The notes under the pieces were generated by a model. It worked only from the letters and a program-made list of their open reading frames with translations, did not search any database and was not told the origin of the DNA. From Cryptomeria japonica (lineage: Eukaryota; Streptophyta; Pinopsida; Cupressales; Cupressaceae), in assembly GCF_030272615.1 (NCBI RefSeq), contig NC_081405.1, forward strand, positions 574,459,252 through 574,523,251: 64,000 nt of DNA, given 5' to 3'. The position numbers and the translations under genes were made by a program. Shown here piece by piece: positions 11,601 through 21,806 of this stretch (the first letter of the stretch is position 1; each line of letters starts with the position of its first letter).

Positions 11601-14201
11601 TATGCCTGGAGTGGATCCATACTTAATCATGCATCATCTGTCCATTTCTACAGGAGTTAAGCCAGTTAAGAAAAAGCTACGAAAGTTGAATCCACAGGTG
11701 GCACTCATGGTCAAAATTGAATTTAAAAAACTATTAGATGTTGGATTCATTCGACCCATTGACTATGCAGAGTGGATTTCCAACATCGTTCCAGTATCAA
11801 AACCAGATGGTAGTATCAGAATATGCACTGACTTCAGAGACGTCAACAAAGCTTGTCCAAAGGACGACTTTCCTCTACCTAGTATTGACATCATTGTAGA
11901 TCTCACAGCAGGCCATGCAATGCTCTCACTAATGGACGGTTTCTTAGGATATAATCAAATCAAAATAGCTCCAGAAGATCAAGATAAAACCACGTTCACC
12001 TGTCCTTGGGGAACGTACTGTTGGAATGTTATGCCTTTCGGCTTAAAGAATGCAGGGGCCACTTATCAAAGAGCAATGACCACAATATTCCATGACATGA
12101 TGCACACATTTATGGAAGACTATGTGGATGACTTATTAGCTAAATCCTTCACCAGGGCAGAACATCTTGGCATCCTAACAAAGATTTTTGATCGATTGGA
12201 GAAATTCCAAGTCAGGCTTAACCCTAAGAAGTGTGTCTTTAGGGTTACATCAGGCAAGTTACTAGGCTATATAGTCTCAGCTAAAGGTATTAAAGTAGAT
12301 CCAGCAAAGGTACAAGCCATCATGGACATGCCACCACCTAAGAATATTAGCCAACTCAGATCTCTGGAAGGATGACTTCAATCAATCAGGCGATTCATCG
12401 CTCAGCTAGCAGATAAAAGTCTACCATTTAACCATTTACTACACAAAAATGTACCATTCAAATGGGAGGCCAAGTGTGCAGAATCTTTTTACCAAATCAA
12501 ACAGTACCTGATGAATCCACCAGTCTTGGTACCACCAATCGCAGGAAAGCCTCTTATCTTATATATCTCAACAACAGATATATCACTAGGGGCACTATTG
12601 GCACAAGAAGATCAACAAGGAAAGGAATGCGCCATCTATTACATCAGTAGAACATTGAATGGCTATGAACTCAACTATACATTCATTGAGAAGGCTTGCC
12701 TCGCAGTGGTCTTCGCATCTCAGAAGTTCCGACATTATATGCTAGCACACACCATCAAGTTAGTAGCAAAAATTGATCCTCTCAAATATCTACACAGCAA
12801 GGTAGCTCTTACAGGCCGATTGGCTAAATGGGTCATGATTCTCAGTGAATTTGACATCCAATATATAGAAAGATGAGCCATCAAAGGACAAGCAATTGTG
12901 GATCAGTTGGCCGACGCATCGCTACCAGGAAAACACACCATGGAGATTGAATTTTTGGACAGGGACGTTCTTTCTCTTTCTACTAAACAATGGACTCTCT
13001 ACTTTGATGGATCTTATACACAACATGGTTCAGGTGCTGGCATTCTGTTCATCTCTCTTGAAGGACACACTATACCAAGATCATACAGGCTTATGTTTCC
13101 CTGCACCAATAATGTGGCTGAATATGAGGCATTGGTTATAGGCATCAAAATGGTCGTAGAATGGAAAATCACAGAGTTAAAAGTCTATGGGGACTCGCAA
13201 CTGGTCATTCATAAAATCAACAATGACTATCAGACAAAGGATGACAAGCTACTACCCTACAAGCGAATGGTGGATGATTTCAAATAGTATTTTGTGCATA
13301 TCACCTTCGAGCAAATACCAAGGTTGAACAACAAAGTAGCCGATGCAATGGCTACTATCGCTTCATTACTACAAATTCCACAGCAACAGATTCATTACGA
13401 GTTTCTGGTAGAGCAACTGTTATCCCCCGCCTATGACCATTCTGAATCCCAGGTTATCTATGCCTTGACTGGTTTAGATTCTCCGTTATATGGACCCATA
13501 TGCGACTACCTCAAGCATAATATCTTACCCATTGACCAATCCCATAACCAAAAATGTAACTTTATCCGACAAGATGCCCATTACACCCTTACCGTTGATA
13601 CTTTGTATTGTCGAGGTCTCGATGGTACTCTTCTTCGTTGCCTTGATCGTAATGATTCTGATTCTGCTTTACACGAGCTTCACAAAGGTATTTGTGGTAC
13701 ACATTCAAGTGGCACTACTCTTGATAAAAAGCTTCTAAGGATGGGATACTACTGGCCTACAACGGAGAAAGATTCCTATCACTTTGCCAAGAAATGTCCT
13801 AAATGCCAAATCCATGGTCATCTGATACATGCACCAGCACAAGAACTGCAGCCCTTTACAACATCATGGCCCTTTTGTCAGTGGGGACTAGATTTGGTTG
13901 GCAAAATTCATCCTTCATCTTCAAATGGACACAAGTTCATTATAACTGCAACAGAGTACTTTACCAAATGGATAGAAGCAGTTCCAATGACCATAGTGAC
14001 CGGGAAACAAATTGCCTCTTTTATCCTAAATTATTTGATCTGCAGCTATGGTATTCCAAGTTCAATCATCATAGATAATGGACGACCTTTCAAAAACCAA
14101 GATGTACAGGAACTATGTGAAAAATTCAAAATTCAACATAGGTTCTCTACACCATATTACCCATAGGGCAATGGTCAAGCGGAAGCATCTAACAAAACAA
14201 T
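11600..14201 (+). pseudogene. pol part 2: RT, RNase H, second RNase H, integrase (N-terminal and core)
   Basis: One frame with four internal stops: TGA 12373, TGA 12874, TAG 13285, TAG 14164. RT spans about 11600-12300, with FPLPSIDIIVD, MPFGLKNAGATYQR and catalytic YVDDLL at 12121. The first RNase H spans about 12530-12800 (LYISTTDISLGALL, FIEKACLAVVFA). The second, archaeal-like RNase H spans about 12980-13285 (WTLYFDGSYTQHGSGAG, NNVAEYEAL, VYGDSQLV); it marks the Tat group. Integrase has an HHCC-type zinc block ending CPKCQ at 13800, then WGLDLVG, IIDNGRPF and NGQAEASNK, which hold the catalytic D, D and E. The frame is cut at 14201 by the transposon at 14202. Confidence 0.9.
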
Positions 14202-15389
14202 GGGCAAGTGCAAGGTAATGAGTCACAAATTCGAGGAAGTCTGTGCATTGGAAAACGCACTCTTATAAACGGGGGCCCGTTTTCAAAAAATGAGGGCCCG
14301 TTTGTGCTTCGGGCTCCCGAGCCGAAAGGTAACGGGGGTCCGCCCGCTTTTAAACAAAACAGGGGCCCGTTTTTTAGAAACGGGGGCCCGTTTTTAAAAA
14401 CGGGCCCCCATTTCTAAAAGCGGGCCCCCGTTTTGTTTAAAAGCGGGCCCCCGTTTCTAAATGCAATTTTTCCTTTTTTTTCCACAAGCTGCCCTTGTTT
14501 GAAAACGGGGGCCCGTTTTGTGGAAGTTGATTCCACAACCCGCCACTTGGCTCGGGATAGGCCTGAGCTGACCACACCTGAGACATGGACCTGCAAATTC
14601 AAATCTCCATGAATGAAAGCACAAATATGAACTTCAGAAATAGTTTACGCACCTCTAATCAAAGAATTTTTATACGAAATTAAAACCCATTTCAGATTAT
14701 ACTGTCTAGATTCTAAATATGTAAATTTATTTAAAAATTGATTATTTTAACTATTTTTCATTTAATTTATACTAAATTGGGTCCATAAATTTGAAATATT
14801 AACTAATTTTGTTAATTTAATAACTTTTTTATTTTAAAGAATTTTGGAAAAAAAATTATATGTCATCAATCTACACAAAATTATTTTGTATTTAAAAATA
14901 AAAAAATAAAAAAAATGTTAAGTTTACATCAAATTATGTGGGTCGTACACGTCAAATTTTTAAAACGATAATTACGGCCATTAAAAAATTAATTAAAAAA
15001 AAAATATTAGAAAAAAAAATACAGAAAAAATATGCTCATCAATCTTCAATGTGTTACAAACCATTTCCCAAAACGGTTTGAGAAAATAATTTTAATTGTG
15101 TCAAAAAGTGTGGGTCGTACACATGCATGGTATGGTCCTGAAACAGGCATTTTTAAAACATAGTTTTTAGAACTCCATTTAAAAAGTTATTTTTTATTAT
15201 GTGGGTATTAAAATAAATTATATATTTGGAAAGTACACTCAGAGGGCTATCTTTTATATTACTAACTTTTTCCAAGATTCAATCTCTAAGTGTTTCAAAA
15301 TTTAAGCTCAAATGAGACAAAATCTGAAAATCAGGGAAAACACTTCCACTTTTTGGCCAAAAAGTGGACTCATCTTCTTGCACTGACCC
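14202..15389. mobile_element. Non-autonomous TIR DNA transposon inserted in the integrase
   Basis: The 1188-bp insert begins GGGCAAGTGCAAG and ends CTTGCACTGACCC, whose reverse complement matches 11 of 13 bases. The terminal similarity extends to about 23 bp (shared ATGAGTC). CAAT flanks it on both sides (14198-14201 and 15390-15393), giving a 3-4 bp target duplication. Removing the insert plus one CAAT (1192 bp) brings the two integrase pieces into the same frame. It has no transposase. The left 330 bp holds GC-rich palindromes; the rest is very AT-rich with two GTGGGTCGTACAC copies (about 14939 and 15109). The short duplication and GGG ends do not settle the superfamily. Confidence 0.85.
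14265..14520. repeat. GGGGGCCC palindrome cluster with a 56-bp-arm hairpin
   Basis: At least eight copies of ACGGGGGCCCGT or its close variants lie within 260 bp. The pair 14341-14395 and 14396-14452 is an almost perfect inverted repeat with no loop beyond TTTTTAAAAA. The GC-rich words stand out sharply from the AT-rich remainder of the insert. Clustered subterminal palindromes can bind transposase in hAT and CACTA elements; that role here is inference. Confidence 0.8.
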
Positions 15390-15934
15390 CAATACTGAAA
15401 ATTTTCAAGAAAACAGTGAATGATGCAGGCAAAGATTGGCACGTACAACTCAATCCAGCACTTTGGACATACAGAACCAGCATTCGCACACCTATAGGAG
15501 CAACACCATACTCATTGGTATATGGATCAAAGGCTATTTTACCCCTGGAGGTAGAAATTCCATCTCTCAGAGTCTCTTTGAAAGGCTTAATCCCAGATGA
15601 AGAGTATCGAGTTGACCGACTGCAAGAACTTGAACTATTAGATGAAAGACACCAACATGCTTATACTCATCTCAAAGCATATCAGCAGTGCATGCGCAGG
15701 AGCTACAATCATAAAGTCATCCCCCGCAACTTCCAAATTGGTGACCTAGTCTTCAAAGAAAACCCAAGAAATCAGCAAGATCGAGAAAAGAAAGGGAAAT
15801 TTGAGCCTAACTGGTTGGGTCCCTATGTTATCATATCAGTTTATGGATCAAGTGCTTACCAGCTAACAAATTCTAAAGGAGATGTGCTCGATGAACCAAC
15901 TAACAGCATCCATTTGAAAAGGTGCTATACTTAA
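15390..15934 (+). pseudogene. pol part 3: integrase C-terminal region
   Basis: After the insert the integrase resumes with LKIFKKTVNDAGKDWH, then LNPALWTYRTSIRTPIGATP and YGSKAILPLEVEIPS, typical of the end of the integrase core. It finishes with a chromodomain-free tail including FQIGDLVFKENPRN and GPYVIISVYGSSAYQL. The stop TAA is at 15932-15934. The last 33 bp overlap the 3' end of the antisense PMD gene, tail to tail. Confidence 0.85.
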
Positions 15935-18696
15935 GTGCCCTCTGCATGCTCGCCACCACCTCCTCCACTCCTCCTCGCCGCTCTATCTCGGTATCTCGCT
16001 CAGTGGTCAACTGAACAATCTACCGCTGATAAGTCAAAATCTGTGCCTGCAGTTGCTGCACAGTAATCTGTAAGGTCCGAATCTGAGCATCCTCCATATG
16101 CCCTGGAACTCGAACCCGTAGTGATACGTGTGCTGGAGGAACCCCTCCCACTCAGCCTGTCCTCGGTACTGGAGGTGGGAGTGCATCCGTCCTCCTCCTC
16201 TGGGCTGGCCGACTAGGCTCATCATCACCCCCCACTGCAGCTTGCACCTCCCCCACTCCCCCCTCTCCACTGGCTCCGATAACCAATCCCCCTCTCCCCC
16301 TGTCTATCCTCCCCTGTCTAACTGCTCTATCCACCCCTCTCCTCCCTCTATCTCCCCACCTCCCTCTAGCTCCTCTACCTCCTCCTCCTCCATCCTCCCC
16401 ATCATCTCCATCATCTCCCCCATCTCCCTCCTCCTCATCTGAGTCAAATGCTGGCCTCATCTCCTCTGGATCCAAGATCCCAGCCACCGCCCGCACAGCA
16501 AACAATCAAGCGAACTCGTTTGTCATCCCCACATCCTGGATCTCTGGGGCATAATCCTAGATCTGCCCGACCAACCCCACAAACTCCTCCACTACCATGG
16601 CACTATCAATAGTTGGCCCCCAATCGGCCACATCCTACTACAGTCGTGCATAAAGGCACGCTCCCTGAGGAATACCCTGCTGGCGCCTGAACTGCCTCAA
16701 AACTCGGGTCACCACAAACCACTCAATAATGAATGGGGTCCTCCCAATCGGATATCTGGTCATAAATACAAAGGGCATCTCCAGCCCATCCTCTGCCCAT
16801 ACCTCATAGCCTGTATATGGTTGCCAGGTGACCATATCTATATCGTCAAAAACCCTCCTCCAATGCTCTAGTTTGCCCCAACTTATGCTGGACAACTAGA
16901 CCTCTGTATCCGTAGGCATATGCTGCACCTACAGGCCTGTCCCTATCTGCCAGTGGCCTCGCTGTTGGAATGTGCTCCCAGCACCATACCTGTAACAAAG
17001 TCATGCCAACTGACAAACTATTGTAACCAAGGTAGACTACCTCATGCAGACTCCTGTATAAATGAGCCAGCATCACTAACCCCCATGCAAACCTCCTGCC
17101 CTGAGTAACCATCTCCTCCAAAACCAGTCCCCATCCCACCAAGAATCCCTTTGACCTGCGATCTGGACAAAGGAATCCCCCAATGAATCCTGCTAGTATA
17201 GATGGCAGCGGTGCATAATCCAAATCGAGAAACTCCTGCCAGGGGATCTCATAACCACAGACAGTATCATCCTGGAATATCTTGCGCAGTGCCTCTGTGC
17301 CACCCTCCTCTGACTGCTCATATGGTAGTAGTGCACCTACCACAGGAATGCGCAGAATCTGATAACAGTCCTCAGGTGTGACTGTCATCTCTCCAGTACC
17401 AAAATGGAAGGTGTTAGTGTCACTATGCCACCTCTCTGCCAAAGCTGTCAAAAGCCCCTGGTTCACAGTGAACCGAGGCATATCCAGGAGAGACGTCAAA
17501 CCACATCTCTCAATAATATCAAGGTCTGCCTGCGTCAACCACGGTATCAATGTCCATGGTCTGGGGAATCTCTCCCTCGACTGTACCATGCCCAATCGCT
17601 CCTGTCAACAAACAAAACAAATCCAATATCAGTTTCCACATCAAATCAAAGCTATCAAAAATCAAACTTATATCAACAACATGAAACAATTTGCTCATCT
17701 ACATCAAAGTTCAAAATCCTATCATTTCATATCAACTTGTAAAACAACTCAAGTTCTCAAAAACCATATCAAAACTTGTAACACAACTCAAGTCTCCACA
17801 ATCACATAAACTTGTTAAACAACTCAAGTTTCCCACCCGTATCAGCTTGTAATACAACTCAAGTTTCCAACCCATATCGGCTTGTAACACAACTCAGGCT
17901 TCACACACATTGAACTTGAAATAAAACACGCAAATACATCATATTCTGATTAACACAACATGTTGATATCTATACATAACTTGGAAAATCGCAAATCAAA
18001 ACAAGTTATACAATCACTCATATTGAATAAATTCATCAAAACACGATAGGCAAACAAAACAAATTTTCAAATTGGCCCATTCTGCAAAATTTTTTCAGAT
18101 GCGCTAAAAACCTCCCATGTGCTAGGCTGCCTCTCCTACGTGCTAATCTATTTACCCTATGCGCTAGACTCTATCTACGCACTAAAATTTTCACCCCATG
18201 CGCCACCTAACCTACCCTATGCGCTAGACTCTGTCTACACGCTAATCTATCCCTCCTAGGCGCTACCTGTTTGGCCCTATGTGCTAGGTTAACCCTACAC
18301 GCTAAACCCCCTTCCCTATGCGAACCCCTGCGGCCCCTATGCGCTAGGTTAACCCTACACGCTAACCTATTGACCCGATGCGCTACCCTATGACTGCCAT
18401 GCGCTATTCTACATGCACATGCTAACCTAATAATTTTATGCGCTAGCCTATCTTTTTCGGACGCGACCCCTAAAATTGCACTCAATGCGCTACTTCAGAC
18501 TTCGTATGCACTACTCTAGACCCTAGATGCGCTAAAACGTTAAACCCGAACTTTGAAATTCAAAAACTGACTAAAAATGACAAAATGAAAAATTCAAAAA
18601 GGGTCAAAAACGTTGACTTACTGATGGTCCCCGTGCTGCAGGCCTCCGATACCTCTGAACGCGCTCAAATCGGTGTCTATGATAAGGAATAGGCAT
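15900..18696 (-). pseudogene. Antisense, spliced plant mobile domain (PMD) gene carried by the retrotransposon
   Basis: On the minus strand, exon 1 is 18696-18622 (ATG then 25 codons, start MPIPYHRHRF) and ends at a GTAAGT donor. A 1020-bp intron ends in TTGTTGACAG, and exon 2 starts at 17601 in matching phase. Residues from about 30 on form a PMD (PF10536-type) with PWLTQADLDIIERCG, FHFGTGEMTVTPED and GFIGGFLCPDRRSKGFLVGW. A 1-base shift at about 16868 precedes LEHWRRVFDDIDM. An Asp/Gly-rich segment (about 16450-16370) and a coiled-coil tail (16097-15900) follow. TAG and TGA stops interrupt the later part. PMD proteins include Arabidopsis MAIN/MAIL1 and retroelement-encoded forms; function here is unknown. 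The start codon is inferred from splice phase. Confidence 0.75.
18095..18540 (-). repeat. AGCGCATG-like motif array, block C (intron of the antisense gene)
   Basis: About twenty-four copies of ATGCGCTA or TACGCGCTA on the plus strand, spaced 20-25 bp. On the minus strand they read TAGCGCATR, the same word as blocks A and B. The block lies wholly inside the 1020-bp intron of the PMD gene, so relative to that transcript it has the same orientation as blocks A and B have to the sense transcript. Confidence 0.8.
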
Positions 18697-18770
18697 TTTC
18701 TCTCCAGGGCAAATTCTCTTTCTCCAAAGTCAACAAAGCACAAATGAGTCTCAATCAAGCCCTTTTCCCC

Positions 18771-18780
18771 TTTTATAGGA
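18771..18780 (-). promoter_or_regulatory. TATA box of the antisense PMD gene
   Basis: Minus-strand TCCTATAAAA (with GGGG following) lies about 75 bp upstream of the predicted ATG at 18696, a good distance for a plant core promoter. It sits between the 3' LTR and exon 1, so the antisense unit appears to have its own promoter. No experimental support is available from sequence alone. Confidence 0.55.
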
Positions 18781-19129
18781 GGAAAATGAAATTAGGGTTA
18801 GCCCAATGGACCTGTAATATGGTTGCGGTCTCCCCTATACCATAACATTTGTATCTTATCGAGAGATGAATCAATTTACACACATTTTACATGCACGAAA
18901 TCCTACACATCATACACAACTCATTAAATTAAATCAAAATTTATTTTTATTTTTTTTCAAAATATTGATTCATCTCCCGAGGGGGCATCACCATCAAATA
19001 TCGAATCTAGGGCATCACATCGAATCTGGGGCATGACTTGCAAATCAAAAAAGCGACACAAAATTGCATTGATCACAAATCATGATAAAGCATCATTTTC
19101 TTTGAAATAACATGTGCACACACGTCACT
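18781..19129. other. Tat element 3' noncoding region
   Basis: AT-rich sequence between the antisense promoter and the polypurine tract, including two GGGGCAT copies with the block ATCGAATCTGGGGCATGAC and its variant at about 18980-19040. No ORF is supported. Confidence 0.4.
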
Positions 19130-19145
19130 TCAAAGAGGGGCAAAA
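19130..19145 (+). other. Polypurine tract
   Basis: TCAAAGAGGGGCAAAA ends directly at the TG of the 3' LTR, the expected place and composition for the primer of plus-strand synthesis. Confidence 0.75.
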
Positions 19146-20642
19146 TGTAGCATATAAAAATGACCATTTCTAAATGAATATTTTATGTTCATTTCTCTAT
19201 TTAATTAAATCCAATTTAATTAAATTATCCACATTCTTCTATTTTATTAAGTAAATTACACAATTTATTTAAATTAAATTCACTATACCCATTTAATGAA
19301 TAAATCATTTTATTCCATTAAATTCCTCCTATCCACTTTTAATTAAATTCAAATTTAATTAAATAGTTATCCTAAATTAAATAGATCTAATTTATTTAAT
19401 TTCCCCAAATTACAACCAAATTGAATAAATCATTTAAATCAATTAAATCCTATTATCCCTCCATCCACTTGCAAAATCCTACATCTCCCACTTGCCTTCC
19501 TAAAACCCTTTCTAATACCTTCTAGACTCTTCTAATCGCTTCTAATTAGCCTAACCCATCTTCTAAACTTTGTCACATCCCTAAGCAAAGGGAAGTCACT
19601 TCTCAAAACCTCAAAGTCTTTGATAACCATTAAAGGCTTTCAACCTTCAACCACTAAATGACTCAAAGTCTTTGAAAACCATTGAAAGCTTCCAACCTTC
19701 AACCACTTAATCCCCAAAGTCTCCAATAACCATTAATGGTTAACTCAAACCCTCCTACATGGTTAAAACATTTGTTTTGACTCAACCTCTACCCAACCCA
19801 AAGGTCTCATCAGGCCTTTAATGTTTTGACCATGATTATCTCTTAATCATTTGCACAAAGGTTTATCTTTGGATTAACTCCTAATCCAGTGGGTAATCCT
19901 AACTTAGACTTGACCCTTAGCCTCTAGATAACCATGAGGTCTTCTCAGGCCTTTAATGCCTCCAACCTCTTCTCTCAACCCAACCCTATGTTGACACTTG
20001 TCACCATTTCATTGGTGCCAATTGTGCACATGGATCCCCAACTTTCAAACTCAACCCTTGATTAAACCATTCAATCCTAACCATCCATTGCCCTATTCTT
20101 GCTATAAATAGAGCTCTCATTCCTCCATTTTTAACAATCATCTTTCAAATTTGAAGCATTACACTTATGCTCAAATTCTTTCAAGCTTTCTCATTTCATA
20201 TATGCTCCTCATTTAGCCTCTTTTAGATCATGAATTAGACTAATATGCATGTTTAGAATAATTTCTTTATCATTTTAGCTCAATCATAGACTAAATATAG
20301 TATGATAGGATAGTATTCACACTAATCTTGTCATCTTATTATCTAGTTTATTGCATTTCTAAAATCATACATAGCTTAACATCCATTTCATACTAAAATA
20401 TATCAAAGCATCACTCGTTCTTACATTTGCCATCCCTCAACCATTTTGCTTAGAGATCTAAGAGCAAAAACATTGGTTTGCGGGACATTGTGAGATAGAG
20501 AACCATGGGACCCTCCTTGGGAAGCTGAGTAATACGTTATTACTCCATAGCTTGCACCAAGAAGTCCTGTGTGTGTGTGTGGACTAGTATTCTAACATAT
20601 TTTCACATATTGAATTCTACCAGCCCACTTTTCCCGCATACA
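19146..20642 (+). repeat. 3' LTR of the Tat element
   Basis: This 1497-bp copy starts TGTAGCAT and ends CCGCATACA. It aligns with 3401-4898 throughout; the differences are scattered single bases, mostly C/T or G/A, plus one indel near the start. The TATA box is intact at 20102-20111. Confidence 0.95.
20102..20111 (+). promoter_or_regulatory. TATA box of the 3' LTR
   Basis: CTATAAATAG, identical to the 5' LTR copy. It could drive read-out transcription into the right flank. Confidence 0.5.
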
Positions 20643-20647
20643 GGCCA
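20643..20647. repeat. Right target-site duplication of the Tat element (GGCCA)
   Basis: Matches AGCCA at 3396-3400 in four of five positions. Confidence 0.6.
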
Positions 20648-20654
20648 AATCGTA

Positions 20655-21806
20655 TGTTTTTTTTTTAAAAAAAAAGGGGTAAATATTTATTCAAAAATCA
20701 CATAACTACAAAGAACAGGTCTTAGGCCCACCAAGACAACAACAAAAACTAAAAGGATCCTAAAAGAACCACTAGCACCACCGCGACAAAGTCTAGTGAC
20801 CATAGCATTAGATCTGACCATCGAATTTCCATTGATAATACCTTTTCAAAAAGCCCTTAGAAAGATCATGTGGCACAAAGTAGGGCCGAAGGCCAACTAG
20901 TATGGAATTCTACTTTCTATGATGAATCTGACAAATCAAGTCCAACAACTAGTTTAATAGTAGATTTTGATTGTGAATTTGATGGAAGTTGTACCTCAAG
21001 TGGAAACCAAATGCCTTATCCTTTAGGACCTAGGCCACCACCTTCAAACCCCATTTTTTCCATGATGTTTTCCCCTTTTCTATGAATTTTTTTATGGACT
21101 CGTTGACTCCACCAAATTTTGCAAGGACTATAGTAGTTGTTGGAGTGGCCTCAACCTCATACTCATTTTCATCACGATTCCTATCATATATTGTTCTAGG
21201 ATATTCCACAATTTTATAAACTCTTCATCATCGTCGATGGACTAAAATTATGCACTGGTCTTTGGTTCAACGAGATTCTTCCTCATAGTCCAAAAATCTT
21301 TTCTTTTTGTTTGAGTTCAACAACTATTTTTACATTCTTGCAGAATTGTTTTCGGAATAGATTTGTTAGATGGATTAGTAGATTTTTTGGTAGAAATTAG
21401 AGGACCTCTTATATTTTATACCCTACTCTATTGTCCTCTGTGTGTGCCAAGCCATAATTTATGATGACAATTCTTCTGTTGAAATGTTATTGTTAGTGAT
21501 ATTTTTCTCCATCTCTTTTTTTACCTCAGCCTAGGAGTCCATGTTTCTAATGTTTTCTAGCAATGGTTTACTTTCATGTTGACATAATGCTGAATAGTTA
21601 CCATTTTTCTTAATCCTTTCTTGAACTACACCAATTGGATCATACTACCAGAGACCCTCATAACCAAAGCTAAAAATTGTCAAAAAATCATGTGACACAT
21701 TGAATGCTTTTCTCTCAAATGTGAACCCTCCACATGAGAAATGAAAGGAAGGAAATATGCTCTTCTTTTGCTGATGATGAAAGTGCCTATCTTTGTTCTC
21801 CAACTG
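20655..21806. other. Intergenic stretch with a possible LINE 3' end
   Basis: On the minus strand 20870-20655 ends in TTTTGTTGTTGTCTTGGTGG, a TAAATATTT block and a homopolymer run, a composition like the 3' tail of plant L1 LINEs. No coding part can be joined to it. 21085-21806 shows no supported gene; it may hold the decayed 3' side of the frame ending at 21807. Confidence 0.3.

Larger units (their letters stand above)
3401..20642 (+). mobile_element. Tat-lineage Ty3/gypsy LTR retrotransposon with antisense PMD gene
   Basis: This element of about 17.2 kb is bounded by two direct LTRs with TG and CA ends and a near-matching 5-bp duplication. Internal order on the plus strand: primer-binding site, long leader with motif arrays, extra ORF (7259-7963), gag, protease, G-patch-like motif, RT, RNase H, second (archaeal-like) RNase H, integrase, then an antisense PMD gene, polypurine tract and 3' LTR. 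The PR-RT-RH-INT order makes it Ty3/gypsy. The second RNase H and the extra ORFs point to the Tat group (the Ogre/Retand-type elements). It is non-autonomous now: coding frames carry stops and frameshifts, and the integrase is split by a DNA transposon. Confidence 0.9.

Noticed and set aside
14208-14602. Open frames on both strands across the GGGGGCCC cluster
   Set aside because: They translate the palindromic repeats (Gly, Pro and Arg-rich) inside a transposon; no protein signature.
16128-16442. Plus-strand Ser/Pro-rich frame
   Set aside because: It is the complement of the Asp/Gly-rich part of the antisense PMD protein.
18207-18485. Minus-strand 92-codon frame with AHR and ACRVNLAHR repeats
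   Set aside because: It is the motif array in the PMD intron read as protein; the repeat has no constant 3-bp phase.
20870-21085. 71-codon plus-strand frame
   Set aside because: No ATG (starts at GTG), no recognisable domain.
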